Positions 1 through 8,517 are shown, counted from the first letter of the stretch. The stretch is 23,115 nucleotides of DNA from Chloroflexi bacterium UBA4733 (GCA_002404055.1 DHIZ01000336.1:1-23115), one strand, 5' to 3'. Made by a program: numbers and translations. Notes: generated by a model not told the origin, from the sequence alone.

Positions 1-3000
1 GGCAACTCCGGCTGGCTCAACTCCAGCAACTCGCTGACCGAGGAAAAGAGCGATTGCCCCGTCTCGGCCAGCCAGACTGCGTGCACATGCGCGCGCAGCA
101 GATCCTCGTTGGCCAGATCGAGGCGGGGCGGCACGACGGCGCCGGCAACCATGCGGTCGGGCCGGCGAAAGTAGTACTGGTCGTGGGGGCTGTTGGAAGT
201 GCAATAGGTCAGCACCAGCGCCGGCTGGCCGGAGCGTCCGGCGCGGCCGGAGCGCTGGGCGTAGTTGGCCGGCGTCGGCGGCACGTTGCGCAGGCTGACG
301 GCGTTGAGGTCCCGGATATCGACGCCCAACTCCATGGTCGGCGAACAGTAGAGCACCGGCAGTTCACCCGTGCCGAAGCGCTCCTCCCGCCGCTCCCGTT
401 CTGCCGACGGCACCTGGGCGGTGTGTTCCCGCGCCTCCATGCCGTGCAGCGCCCCGGCGGCCAGGTGGTAGAGCTGGGCGAAGAAGGGGTTGCCGGCCGT
501 CTCCTCCGCCGGACCACGCGGGATGCGGATGGGGTCGTGAAGGACCACCCTCTCGCCCAGGTGCCAGCGCATGACGCCGGCATTGAGGCGGTAGGCGCCG
601 GGCAGGTCGGGCACGGCCTCCACCTGCCCGCCTTGCTGCAAGGCGCGCACCAGATCGGCTGCCACGTCCGCCAGTTCCTCGCTCGGCAGGCGCTGGCCGA
701 ACTGCAACAGTTCCGGCCAGGTGTCGGCGCGGCGCAGGTAGCGCCCCAGCATGGAGCGAGTCGTCAGGTAGACGTCGTCGCGCCGCCGTTCCCTGGCCGC
801 CGGGACCTCCAGCCGCAGCACGCCGGCTTCCAGCAGGCGTTCCCCCTCGTCGAAAGCCCAGGGCGCCGTGAGGTGGGCGAAGCTCAACTGGCGGATGCGT
901 TCCTGGTGCTGGGGTTCCAGGTAGGGGGCTTTGAGTACCAGACTGCGCCGCAGGTGGTCCAGCAGGGCCCGGCAGACCTGCTCGCGCTGCAAACTTGTGG
1001 CCGTGGCGAGCGCCGGGTGCATGCCCTGCCAGACGTCGCCGGCCGCGCAGAGTTCGTCGAGCGCTTCGTAGTCGATCTGCAGCAGGCCGACCTGCTCCAG
1101 GTTCGGGGAGGTCACGCGCCAGCCGCGCCGCAGGTCGTGGTAGACGCGGTAGCCGACGACCTCGCGCAGGGCATCCTGCGTGGTGCGGCGCGCGGCATAC
1201 CCCGCCTGGGGATTGGAGGCATACTCCTCCGGCGTCAGTGCCAGCGCCTCCACCACGCGCTGGGCGATCTCCTCGGCGCCCACGCCGGTCGCTCCGGCTC
1301 GCTCGACAGCCGCCAGGATGGCGGCGCGCAGCAGGGTCACCTGCACGAAGTCGTTGAAGTGTCCGGCTTGCAGGGAGGCGTCCTGCCGGTTGTCCGTGAA
1401 GCTCAACAGCTTCTGCGCCTCCTTCTCCAGGGACGGCTCGTTGCGCAGCGCGCGCACCAGGGCCATGGAGAGGATCGTGGTGGCCGTGCTGCGCCCTTCC
1501 GAGGAGAGCTCCGCCAGGCGGCTGAAGTCCTTCTCCCGCCCCGAGGCGTAGGTGATGCCGCAGCACAGGCAGAAACGGAAGGGGGCCGGCACAAACCAGG
1601 CGTTGCTGCCGCCCGGCTCGTCCTGCTCCAGCACCTGGCCGGCCGCGCTGACGCGCAGCGCCCGCGGCACGGCGCGCCGGGCGGCGGAGCGGATGACGAC
1701 TGCGCCGCGCCGCTGCTCTGTCCAGTCTTCCGGCAACACCTGGGGATCGCTCAGCGGATCAAGCAGGTCCGCCGTCTCCAGCACCAGGAAGCCGCTCTCC
1801 AGTTCCGCTTCTTCGGATCGCTCGTCCAACTCGCGCGCCCGAAAGTGGCCCCGGCTCGAAAGGTGTACCACGAGGTAGTCCTGCCCGCAGATACGGCAGA
1901 AGGCCAGGGGATAGAGACGGCGGTCGCGGTCGTGCGGCACGAAGACCTGCTTCTCGCTGCTCAAGTGGCGGCGGTCGGGCGGCTCCGGCGTGGCGTACAC
2001 CGTGTCGCCCCGGCTCACGAACTGGTGCAGGCGAAAGGCAAACAGCGGAAAACCGGTAGTCGGGTCGCCGGCTCGGTAGCCGGCCAACAAGAGTTCCCGC
2101 AGGTGCGCTACGCAGTGCTCTAGCGTGACGCCGGTCAGTTCGCTCAACGCTGTTGCCACGGCGCTCAGCGTGCGCGGCTCCCGCCGCTCGTAGCGTTCGC
2201 GCGCGTCGCGTGCCAACCCAAAGGCCTGCTCGGCCCAGATGGCGAGTGGCTGCCGCGCCAGGAGCGCATATTCGTCGGAATAGGGCAAGGGCGCCTGCAG
2301 CGCTGCCGCCAGCGCGTCGGGCGTCGGATCATCGCCCTGCGTGGCCCGGCGCAGCGTCTCACCGATGACGTTGGCCGGCGGCACGGCAGCGCCGAAGAGG
2401 CGGGAGGCCACCCGCGCCACCTCCACCTGGCGCTCTTCCCGACTGCCGCTGCCCGCCAGCGTGGCACTGGTGCCCACACAGCGCATGCTGGGCGCCCCGC
2501 AACGCTCGCGCAGGCGGCGCACCAGCATGGCCACATCGGCGCCCTGGCGTCCGCGGTAGGTGTGCAACTCGTCCAGCACCACGAACTCCAACCCCTGGCA
2601 GGCGTCGACCAGCGCCCGTTCGTCGCCGCGCGTCAGAATCAGTTCCAGCATGACGAAGTTCGTCAGCAGGATATCCGGGGGCCGGGCGATGATCGCCTGG
2701 CGCTGCTCGTCGCGTTCCTGGCCGGTGTAGCGGTTGAAGCGCAGCGGTCCGGCGCCGCCGGGGAAGCCCCAGTTCAGGAACTGCTCCAGCGCCTGCGCCT
2801 GGCTGTTGCAGAGAGCATTCATCGGGTAGACGACGATCGCCTTGATGCCCTTGCCGGCCCCCGCCCGCAGGATGTGGTCGACGATCGGCACAAAGTAGGC
2901 GAGGCTCTTACCGGAGCCAGTGCCGGTGGTGAGCACGTAGCTCTCGCCGGTCTGGGCGGCGGCGATGGCCGCATCCTGGTGCTGGTGCAAGCGGATCGGC

Positions 3001-3263
3001 CGGCTAATGTCGCCGGGATGCTCCCGGCGTCGGAAGATCTGGGAGCAATCGCGGTGCAGGATGCCCGCCTGCACCAGGTCGTCAACCGAGCGTCCGGGCT
3101 GAAAGGAAGGGTTGAGTTGCACCAGCGGTTCCGGCCACAGCCGGCCGCCGGAGAAATAGCCGTCCACAAAGTCGTGCGTGCGCGGCTCGCGAACCTTGAC
3201 GAACCCCTGAACATAGGCGCGGTACTGCGCAATCAGCCCATCGCGCAACGCGAAGACATCCAT
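1..3263 (-). CDS. Large DExH-box SF2 helicase with internal zinc-binding cysteines (module A helicase, A3; partial)
   Basis: The gene is open from the ATG at 3263 to the left edge of the window (1087 complete codons), so its C-terminus is missing. I see Walker A TTGTGSGKS with its lysine near residue 119, the Walker B box DELH at 231-234, motif III SAT at 266-268, a late motif V SPTMELGVDI near 974-983, and motif VI QRSGRAGR near residue 1003. About 700 residues separate the two RecA-like lobes. That insert carries paired cysteines, CRIC at 456-459 and CLCC at 565-568, which probably form a zinc ribbon. This layout fits the very long DEAD/DEAH helicases that often end in an MrfA-type zinc-binding/DUF1998 region; that end cannot be seen here. 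An AAGGGG ribosome site lies upstream of the start. It is the fourth gene of module A, separated from A2 by inserted DNA. A DNA translocase or helicase role in defence or repair is inferred. Confidence 0.85.
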   Translation of the reverse strand, partial: MDVFALRDGLIAQYRAYVQGFVKVREPRTHDFVDGYFSGGRLWPEPLVQLNPSFQPGRSVDDLVQAGILHRDCSQIFRRREHPGDISRPIRLHQHQDAAIAAAQTGESYVLTTGTGSGKSLAYFVPIVDHILRAGAGKGIKAIVVYPMNALCNSQAQALEQFLNWGFPGGAGPLRFNRYTGQERDEQRQAIIARPPDILLTNFVMLELILTRGDERALVDACQGLEFVVLDELHTYRGRQGADVAMLVRRLRERCGAPSMRCVGTSATLAGSGSREERQVEVARVASRLFGAAVPPANVIGETLRRATQGDDPTPDALAAALQAPLPYSDEYALLARQPLAIWAEQAFGLARDARERYERREPRTLSAVATALSELTGVTLEHCVAHLRELLLAGYRAGDPTTGFPLFAFRLHQFVSRGDTVYATPEPPDRRHLSSEKQVFVPHDRDRRLYPLAFCRICGQDYLVVHLSSRGHFRARELDERSEEAELESGFLVLETADLLDPLSDPQVLPEDWTEQRRGAVVIRSAARRAVPRALRVSAAGQVLEQDEPGGSNAWFVPAPFRFCLCCGITYASGREKDFSRLAELSSEGRSTATTILSMALVRALRNEPSLEKEAQKLLSFTDNRQDASLQAGHFNDFVQVTLLRAAILAAVERAGATGVGAEEIAQRVVEALALTPEEYASNPQAGYAARRTTQDALREVVGYRVYHDLRRGWRVTSPNLEQVGLLQIDYEALDELCAAGDVWQGMHPALATATSLQREQVCRALLDHLRRSLVLKAPYLEPQHQERIRQLSFAHLTAPWAFDEGERLLEAGVLRLEVPAARERRRDDVYLTTRSMLGRYLRRADTWPELLQFGQRLPSEELADVAADLVRALQQGGQVEAVPDLPGAYRLNAGVMRWHLGERVVLHDPIRIPRGPAEETAGNPFFAQLYHLAAGALHGMEAREHTAQVPSAERERREERFGTGELPVLYCSPTMELGVDIRDLNAVSLRNVPPTPANYAQRSGRAGRSGQPALVLTYCTSNSPHDQYYFRRPDRMVAGAVVPPRLDLANEDLLRAHVHAVWLAETGQSLFSSVSELLELSQPEL

Positions 3264-3296
3264 GGTCGCTTCCCCTTCGGCGGGGATTGTAGACCA

Positions 3297-3713
3297 TCAG
3301 GATTCAACAACACCCAACGTCGGCCACAGCGTATCCAACCCTGGCTCGGCGCGATTGGTTCGCACGTACCGCACCGTCGCCAGATACTGTTGATGGCTGG
3401 CAATCGCCACCGCGTAGTAACCCTTTTGCCAGAGGTGTCCCCCCTGGAGATCAGCGCGCAGGTCCGGGAAGGTCGCAAAGAAGGCGCGGGCGGTATCGCC
3501 CTTTAGATGCTTCATGAGGATCGACCGCGGCATGTCGGCAAAGTCCTCCACGATCAGATGGACATGCGCCGGCAACAACTCCCACGCCGGGCAGAGGATG
3601 CCGCGAGCCGCGATCACGTCATCAAGGCAGCGACGCATCATCCGATCGTACTCTTCGTTCTCGAAAACCGGCAGGTTATGCCAGGTGTGAAACGTAACGT
3701 GGTGCAGGGGCAT
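3297..3713 (-). CDS. REP-associated tyrosine transposase (RAYT, IS200/Y1-type HUH nuclease)
   Basis: A 138-residue protein of the Y1 transposase superfamily. These enzymes nick single-stranded DNA at palindromic REP hairpins and are thought to spread or maintain them. The HUH metal-binding pair is visible as HVH at residues 50-52 (ELLPAHVHLIVE). Family-typical segments follow: MKHLKG near 67-72 and LWQKGYYAV near 94-102. The likely catalytic tyrosine is in TVRYVRTN, near residue 116. I chose the ATG at 3713 because a GGAGGAG ribosome site lies just upstream; longer in-frame starts run through the repeat DNA. The gene ends 33 bases before the module A helicase start, and the palindromes at 3811-4052 lie just upstream of it, as expected for a RAYT with cognate repeats. 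It may be single-copy and domesticated rather than an active IS. Confidence in the family is high. Confidence 0.88.
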   Translation of the reverse strand: MPLHHVTFHTWHNLPVFENEEYDRMMRRCLDDVIAARGILCPAWELLPAHVHLIVEDFADMPRSILMKHLKGDTARAFFATFPDLRADLQGGHLWQKGYYAVAIASHQQYLATVRYVRTNRAEPGLDTLWPTLGVVES

Positions 3714-3810
3714 ACGCCGTCTCCTCCGTAGGGTGATCGACACGTCTGGCGCGAGGCAGCAAACCAGCGGCGACCATTGTAGCTCGTGGACCAGCCTCCC
3801 GGCGGAGAGA

Positions 3811-4052
3811 ACCGCGACTGCGGTCGCGGCTACCGACGGGGCGACTGCGGTCGCGACCACATATGCGCCTGTCATAGCATCTCCTGCCGAGACCTGCAAC
3901 AATGGCCCTGAGGTGTAGTCGCTCCACATTCGCTGCCACGGCTGTGTTCTGTGTCATGCAGAGCCGCACGAGCGATGCAAGGGTGGGGCATGCAGGCGAC
4001 CGCAGTCGCCCCGTCGGTAGCCCGGGTGCCCCCTGGGCGCGCAGTCGCGGTT
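3811..4052. repeat. REP/BIME-like palindromes flanking the RAYT gene
   Basis: The core GCGACTGCGGTCGC occurs twice in direct order (3814-3827 and 3841-3854), joined by GGCTACCGACGGG. The whole unit returns in inverted order at 3996-4052 (GCGACCGCAGTCGC, then CCGTCGGTAGCC, then a degenerate copy ending GCAGTCGCGGTT with about 16 extra bases). Together they form a long inverted pair with a loop of about 140 bases. I see no convincing gene in the rest of 3714-4305; a GTG-started 84-codon frame at 4095-4349 was judged spurious. Confidence 0.85.
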
Positions 4053-4305
4053 CCCATGTTCCCATTTCCCGCACATGGAAGGTAGACTCGTGCCGTGAAT
4101 ACACATAAAGCAACGACGGATCCATCCCCACCGGTCGTGCAGACGCTGGCAGATGAGGAAGAACTCATCTCCCGCGTCGGCACTCCGGCTGCCCACTTGA
4201 CGCCGCTACAGCGCGAGCGCGTTCCAGGTTCCGCCCAGAGCATGGTGCAGATCGCTCCGAACTTCGACGATCCCCCCCTGAACACTGTGAGGAAGGAGGC
4301 AAGCT

Positions 4306-5088
4306 ATGGCCAGGGACCAGCGCAGGCGCCAGCAGATCCGCCAGCGTGATGCCGTCCGACGGAAACAGAAGACGCACCGGCCAGGCACACTGGCAACTAG
4401 CGGCCAGCGCGCGCTGTTGCGCGCAGCGATGCACTGGCCCTTGTACGAGTGCCTGATCGCCAGGGATTGGGAGAAGGAAGGCGCGCTGGTACAGATCGTC
4501 GTCGCGCGCCGCGGCCCCCAGGACGAAATAGGGGCGGCAGTGATCCTGGTCGATCCCGGCTGCCTCGGCGTCAAGAACGCCTACACCAGCTTGTTCCTTT
4601 CGCCCATGGAGTACCGCGACACCCTGCGAGCCCAGGTCTCGTCTGTCCAGTCGATGCGGAGCGCCGATCTGAACCTGGCGGCCAAGATCATTCGGGACAG
4701 CATCGCCTACGCCCACACCCTCGGCTTCCCGCCGCACCGTGATTATCAGGAAGCGGCATCCTTCCTGGATGGGGCGGAGCCCGACCGCTGCCGGACGTCC
4801 GTGCCGGTCGGTGGGCGCGACGGCAAACCGATCTTCATTTCCGGGCCGTATGACGATGTCCCGCGCATCCTGGCCCAACTGGAGCGTGCCGTCGGACCGG
4901 GAAACTTCAACTACACGGTCCACCTCGATCCTGGTGCGGCACCGGCGGACCTGGCGGCAGTTGACGACATCGTTTGGGATGACGATACGGAGTATGAGGA
5001 AGATGCCGGTGAAGGCCCCACGGATGAGGACGCGGCGCAGCAGCGTCCCAACCTACTGCGCCGGCTGGGTCTCCCCTTCGGTCGGTGA
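4306..5088 (+). CDS. Conserved hypothetical protein, 260 aa
   Basis: I do not recognise a named family with a known function. The protein opens with a basic stretch (residues 1-25). A compact domain follows with conserved-looking segments: HWPLYECLI (43-51), an IVVARRG strand (64-70), AAVILVDPGCLGVKNAY (77-93), SADLNLAAKIIRDSIAYA (119-136), a GKPIFISGPYDD segment (173-184) and GNFNYTVHL (199-207). The C-terminal 50 residues are acidic, then basic. I have seen similar 'LVD..CLGVK.A' proteins annotated as hypothetical in other bacteria, but from memory only. The ATG at 4306 follows a clear AAGGAGG site. The gene runs opposite to all its neighbours, and its last 36 bases overlap the 3' end of A2 tail to tail, so it looks like inserted cargo within module A rather than a member of it. 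Confidence 0.75.
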   Translation: MARDQRRRQQIRQRDAVRRKQKTHRPGTLATSGQRALLRAAMHWPLYECLIARDWEKEGALVQIVVARRGPQDEIGAAVILVDPGCLGVKNAYTSLFLSPMEYRDTLRAQVSSVQSMRSADLNLAAKIIRDSIAYAHTLGFPPHRDYQEAASFLDGAEPDRCRTSVPVGGRDGKPIFISGPYDDVPRILAQLERAVGPGNFNYTVHLDPGAAPADLAAVDDIVWDDDTEYEEDAGEGPTDEDAAQQRPNLLRRLGLPFGR

Positions 5089-6348
5089 CTCCAGTTCGGC
5101 TTCTTCGGAGTAGTCCAGCTTCAGTTCACCGACGATGGTATCGACCTGGTAGCCGGGGTAGAGGCGTTGCAGGTCCCACTCGTTGATCCAGCGGCGGACG
5201 TACTGGCGCATACTGGTGGTGGCCAGGCGCTCGAAGGAGGCGGCTGGCGGCGGTTGCCAGTCGTAGGCGCGCGCGTGGATCGTGCGCACCCGCTCGTGCG
5301 TCTCGTCGACCACGTGGCGACTGGGCAGACTGAGGCGGGTGGCCTCGCGGGAGATGACGCGCATGCCGCGTTCGGCATGGCTAGCCAGAATCTGGTCGGC
5401 TGCTGCGGCACTGGCGCGGAGGCGCTCGGGGATGAGCGTCGCATCTTTGCGCTCCTCCAGCACCGCCTCGGCGAAGTCGGTGGTGATGGCGACAACGGTG
5501 ACCATGCCTGGATACGTTTCGCCCCGGCGCTTGCCCAGCCAGCGCGCCAACTCAGCGTAGGAGCGGGCGCGCTGGCGCAGGGAATAGCGACCGATCAACT
5601 CGGCCTCATCTACCAGCAGCACCCAACCGGCGTAGCGGGCGGCGACGATCAAGCGGGTCACAAACTTGAAGCGCTGCAAGGCGAGGTCGTTGGCGTTGAT
5701 GGCGGTGCGCTGGTACTTGCCGGGTTCGCCTTGGGCATTCAGCCAGCTTCGCAGGTCGGCCACCTTCAGCGGATCGCCGGCCCAGAAGGCGATGATGTGG
5801 TCGAGGATCTCCTGATCCTTCACCTTTTCGTAGAGGAAGAGCGTGGCGGCGAACTGCGCGTTGAGGCCGGATTCCGGCGAGTTGGCCCACCGGTAGAATT
5901 CGCGGAACTCCGGGCCAGCAAAGTCCAGGCCGGCGGCGATCTCCGTCAGCGCGGCGCCGCGCTTCCCCGGCACGGCGGCGCTATCGATGGCGGCGCGGAA
6001 GAGCTTGGCTGGATCGAAGAGCGGCGTCTCCTTACTTAACACGATCTTGCTGCAGACGAACTGCTCTTCCAGCGCCACGTGGCGCAGATATTCCAGCAGG
6101 TGCGACTTGCCGGAACCGAAGTCGCCGGCCACCAGCAAGCCGCCGGACTGCGCGTCGCGCGCCACGTCGGCGCTGGCCGCCTCCAACTGCTGCCGGAATT
6201 TTTCCTCAATGGACTGCTGGTTGCTCCCCAGTGCCCGCACGGCGTCGCGGTTCGGCACGCCGGCACGCAGCGCCTCAATGGCGCGGCGATACTCCACAGC
6301 AGAAAGCTCCGGCGGCGATAACTCGGGTAGGGCGGCTTCGGCGGCCAT
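5053..6348 (-). CDS. BrxD/DUF2791-like P-loop ATPase (module A, A2)
   Basis: A 431-residue P-loop NTPase. The N-terminus follows the BrxD/DUF2791 pattern: an 'AIEALRAGVPNRDAVRALGSN' lead-in (residues 23-43), Walker A GDFGSGKS at 75-82, then an SHLLEYLRHVAL helix. Walker B with catalytic glutamate is VLLVDEAE (DEAE at 247-250), followed by a sensor-like strand TVVAITTDF. The lead-in and ATPase core align by eye with B2 (11313-12479) and with B1. The C-terminal tail is acidic. In BREX type 2, BrxD works beside an Lhr-like helicase; the same pairing here suggests an ATP-dependent regulator or loader on DNA, which is inference. The ATG overlaps the A1 stop by one base (TGATG), implying translational coupling. 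Its 3' end overlaps the convergent gene at 4306-5088. Confidence 0.87.
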   Translation of the reverse strand: MAAEAALPELSPPELSAVEYRRAIEALRAGVPNRDAVRALGSNQQSIEEKFRQQLEAASADVARDAQSGGLLVAGDFGSGKSHLLEYLRHVALEEQFVCSKIVLSKETPLFDPAKLFRAAIDSAAVPGKRGAALTEIAAGLDFAGPEFREFYRWANSPESGLNAQFAATLFLYEKVKDQEILDHIIAFWAGDPLKVADLRSWLNAQGEPGKYQRTAINANDLALQRFKFVTRLIVAARYAGWVLLVDEAELIGRYSLRQRARSYAELARWLGKRRGETYPGMVTVVAITTDFAEAVLEERKDATLIPERLRASAAAADQILASHAERGMRVISREATRLSLPSRHVVDETHERVRTIHARAYDWQPPPAASFERLATTSMRQYVRRWINEWDLQRLYPGYQVDTIVGELKLDYSEEAELESPTEGETQPAQ

Positions 6349-7295
6349 CAGCTTGCCGCCTCCAGCCGGACCAGCGAGGCCAGCGGGTTCTGCCGGTGGC
6401 GGTCGCGCACCTCGTCGGCCACGCGCAGGTAGAGGGCCTGGTAACTGCGCAAGCCACGGCGCTCGTCGTGCAGGAACTCCTGGCCAGTGATCACGGCGAT
6501 GAAGCAGTGCGCCAGCTCATCGGTGGCGTCGATGCACTCCCGTACCACCTCGTAGGCATCCAGCGCCGCGGCTGTGCCGTAGTACAGGCTCGTGCCGTCA
6601 CGCTCAGTGGTGCGCACAGTCTGGGCGTAGCGGCGAATATCCAGGACCAGCACCAGCCCGCCATGGCCGGTCAGCGTCAGCCAGTGGACGAGCGAGTCCA
6701 GCATGTGGCGGGCATTGTGGCGGGCGATCCGCTGGAAGATGCCGGCGCGCTTGACCGTGGTAATCAAGCGCAACTCGCCGCGCAGCCACTGCTTGACCGA
6801 CTGCCCCAACTCTGGAGCGTTGGTCGGGTCGAGTTGCGTCAGGCAGAGCTGCAGCATGGCGAAGCGGTACTCCCGGCTCATGGCGTAGTCGTGCAGGATC
6901 GCCCGATCCAGCCAGTTAGACACGTCGCGCCGGAACAGCGTCTCGGCGTAACTGTTCAGGCCGGCGACAGCCGCCATGGTGATATCCCCCTCCGGCAGCT
7001 TCAGCCCCTGCTCACCGAAAAGCCGCGCCAGGAAGGCGCGGGTGCAGGCATCCCAGTCCACCTGCTGGGCGACCGACCCGAAGAGCTTCTCGATCATGTG
7101 CAGGCGGGTCGTCGCGGCGTTGACGCTGGCGAACTGATAGCCGCCCTCTTCGGCCAGCGTGTGCAAACCCTCCTGGAGCGCCAGACGGCTGAGGTCGTCG
7201 GCGGGCGTCAGCACCTTAACCGCGGCGCCACCCTCGCGCACGAAGCCGGCAAAGTACTCGCGGCCGGCGACCGCGAGCCATGCTTCGGGCGTCAT
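6348..7295 (-). CDS. Degenerate BrxD/DUF2791-like protein lacking Walker motifs (module A, A1)
   Basis: A 315-residue protein that aligns by eye with B1. The clearest segment is NARHMLDSLVHWLTLTGHGGLVLVLD (about 195-219), matching the B1 segment NARLMLQSLCRFTCHVGYRGLVVLLD. Where B1 and B2 carry GxxGAGK[ST], this protein has TPADDLSR (30-37), with no glycine-rich loop and no lysine. Where the others have Walker B DEAE or DEVE, it has DIRR (219-222), so the catalytic glutamate is gone. The reading frame is intact, the gene is coupled to A2 by a one-base overlap, and AGGAG precedes its ATG. It therefore looks like a maintained pseudo-ATPase rather than a decaying gene. A structural or regulatory partner of A2 is the most plausible role (inference). 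The family assignment rests on paralogy with its neighbours. Confidence 0.75.
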   Translation of the reverse strand: MTPEAWLAVAGREYFAGFVREGGAAVKVLTPADDLSRLALQEGLHTLAEEGGYQFASVNAATTRLHMIEKLFGSVAQQVDWDACTRAFLARLFGEQGLKLPEGDITMAAVAGLNSYAETLFRRDVSNWLDRAILHDYAMSREYRFAMLQLCLTQLDPTNAPELGQSVKQWLRGELRLITTVKRAGIFQRIARHNARHMLDSLVHWLTLTGHGGLVLVLDIRRYAQTVRTTERDGTSLYYGTAAALDAYEVVRECIDATDELAHCFIAVITGQEFLHDERRGLRSYQALYLRVADEVRDRHRQNPLASLVRLEAAS

Positions 7296-7313
7296 CTCGT
7301 CCTACTCCTGCCG

Positions 7314-8120
7314 TCAGGCAGGCTCAAAGGCAAGGCCATAGTAGAGCTTCTCTTCCCCGCGTTGGGTGATCACCTTCAACGTAGCCGCCTTCGCCCCTTT
7401 CGTGGCGGTCGCCGCCGAAGGGTACAAGCAGAGGCCGTCCTTCGTCGTGCGTTCGCCGCTCTGGTCGAGCAGATAAAAGTCGCGGGCGAACTCCTGCAAG
7501 GTGTACTCCCGCGCCATACCCGGCATCAGCGTGAACATCCGGTGGATGTCGCGCAACGTGACCACTGCATGCAGATCCAGGCCCTCCTGGCCTTTATCCG
7601 CCAGCACCCTTACCTTGTAGGCGGCAGCGAGCGATTCCAGGAACTCCTGCGGCTTGAAACGCGCCGGTCGCTGTTGCAGGTCCTTCAGGTGCGTCACCAA
7701 CACGCTGGGGCGCAAGCGCCGTTCGCGCGTCTTATCGATCGTCACCGCCCGCTCAGTGGGCAGGACGCGGATGAGGGAAGGGTAGCTGTAGAGCACCTCG
7801 TCCTGCTCAAAGAGTTGGACGTTCAGGCGCTGGGCAGTCGACAGCAGCTCCCGGGCAAAAGCGCCATTGGCGAAGTAGGCCTGCTCGTCGAAATCCCAGC
7901 CCTCTTTGGCCACCTCGACCTGTTGCTGCAAGGCGGCCAGCGCCTGCTCCGCGGTAGCGATCGTCGAGCGTAAATCGCGCAGGTTGCCGACGTGGGCGGC
8001 GCTTCGGTATTTCTTGAGGGCGGTCGCCACGGTGTTGGCCGCCTTAAAGGCGGCATCGGCGTCCGCCTCCGTGCGAGCCAGCGCCTGCTCCAGGCTCGGC
8101 TCCCGTTCCTCTCCGGACAC
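7314..8120 (-). CDS. Coiled-coil protein of unknown function (module A, A0)
   Basis: A protein of about 268 residues, first gene of module A. The N-terminal third is rich in A, E, L, R and Q with heptad-like spacing (roughly residues 8-80) and probably forms a coiled coil. A mixed alpha/beta C-terminal part follows and has no motif I can name. This part can be aligned by eye to B0: a Y..PSLIRVLP strand, LRPSVLVTHLKDL, a FKPQEFLESLAAAY helix, and a final LQEFARDFYLLDQSGE...GLCLYPSA block. B0 has DEFNVDLARLVQSED...RLQLHP at the same place. I chose the GTG at 8120 because GGGGAG sits six bases upstream; a GTG at 8153 would add 11 residues without a good ribosome site. It ends 18 bases before A1. 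It may be an adaptor or effector subunit, but no function can be assigned. Confidence 0.75.
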   Translation of the reverse strand: MSGEEREPSLEQALARTEADADAAFKAANTVATALKKYRSAAHVGNLRDLRSTIATAEQALAALQQQVEVAKEGWDFDEQAYFANGAFARELLSTAQRLNVQLFEQDEVLYSYPSLIRVLPTERAVTIDKTRERRLRPSVLVTHLKDLQQRPARFKPQEFLESLAAAYKVRVLADKGQEGLDLHAVVTLRDIHRMFTLMPGMAREYTLQEFARDFYLLDQSGERTTKDGLCLYPSAATATKGAKAATLKVITQRGEEKLYYGLAFEPA

Positions 8121-8190
8121 CTGACTCTCCCCACCATCACGCCTGTTCCACACCGATCTCGCCGTATGGTACCAGTTACGGCGGCCGTTG

Positions 8191-8517
8191 GGAAGAACCC
8201 CTTCCGGCTCGCACTACTCGCCAGGTTTCCCCCTGACGGGAGAAACCTTTGTCGCAATTTGGAGGACGGCTGCGGACATCTGGCTTGGTGGAGTCTGATG
8301 GTACGGCCTTGGCGCTCAACCTACGGACGGGGTAGCGAACCATGGGCTACCGCCTGAGCGGCCCAGAGTTCCGGGCGTTCAGGTACGCAGCAGGCAGCAT
8401 CTGTGACGCTCCGGTCCAACCGTACGGTCCCGAAGGCGACTGCCCCCGAACTGCAACCAAGGTTTCTCCCGTCAGGGGGAAACCTGGCGAGTAGTGCGAG
8501 CCGGAAGGGGTTCCTCC
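8191..8517. repeat. Pair of 59-bp near-perfect inverted repeats (possible MITE or BIME)
   Basis: The left arm (8191-8249) and right arm (8459-8517) are reverse complements over 59 bases, with one mismatch (8194 against 8514). Each arm contains a smaller near-palindrome, AGGTTTC...GAAACCT (8223-8248 on the left). The 209-base spacer has no convincing gene. The element lies between module B with its Uma2 gene and the start of module A. Its right arm ends at the first base of the Uma2 stop codon. It could act as a terminator or attenuator between the modules, as a small non-autonomous transposable element, or as a REP pair. Confidence 0.85.

Noticed and set aside
54..2123. Long plus-strand open frame of 689 codons
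   Set aside because: It is antisense to the A3 helicase, whose frame carries all SF2 motifs. The plus-strand product is low-complexity G/A/R/Q-rich sequence with no domain, as expected in GC-rich DNA.
3811..4052. CRISPR array
   Set aside because: Units are palindromic, few, inverted relative to each other and irregularly spaced, and no cas genes are present. The RAYT gene next door explains them as REP elements.
4095..4349. GTG-started 84-codon frame upstream of the 4306 gene
   Set aside because: It has no clear ribosome site, overlaps the better-supported gene by 44 bases and has a proline/alanine-rich tail. No family was recognised.
6231..7973. Plus-strand open frame of 580 codons
   Set aside because: It is antisense to A0, A1 and A2 and spans three genes with good ribosome sites and coupled joints. 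Its product has no recognisable motif.
8191..8517. Complete insertion sequence
   Set aside because: The 209-base spacer cannot encode a transposase, and no clear target duplication is visible outside the arms.
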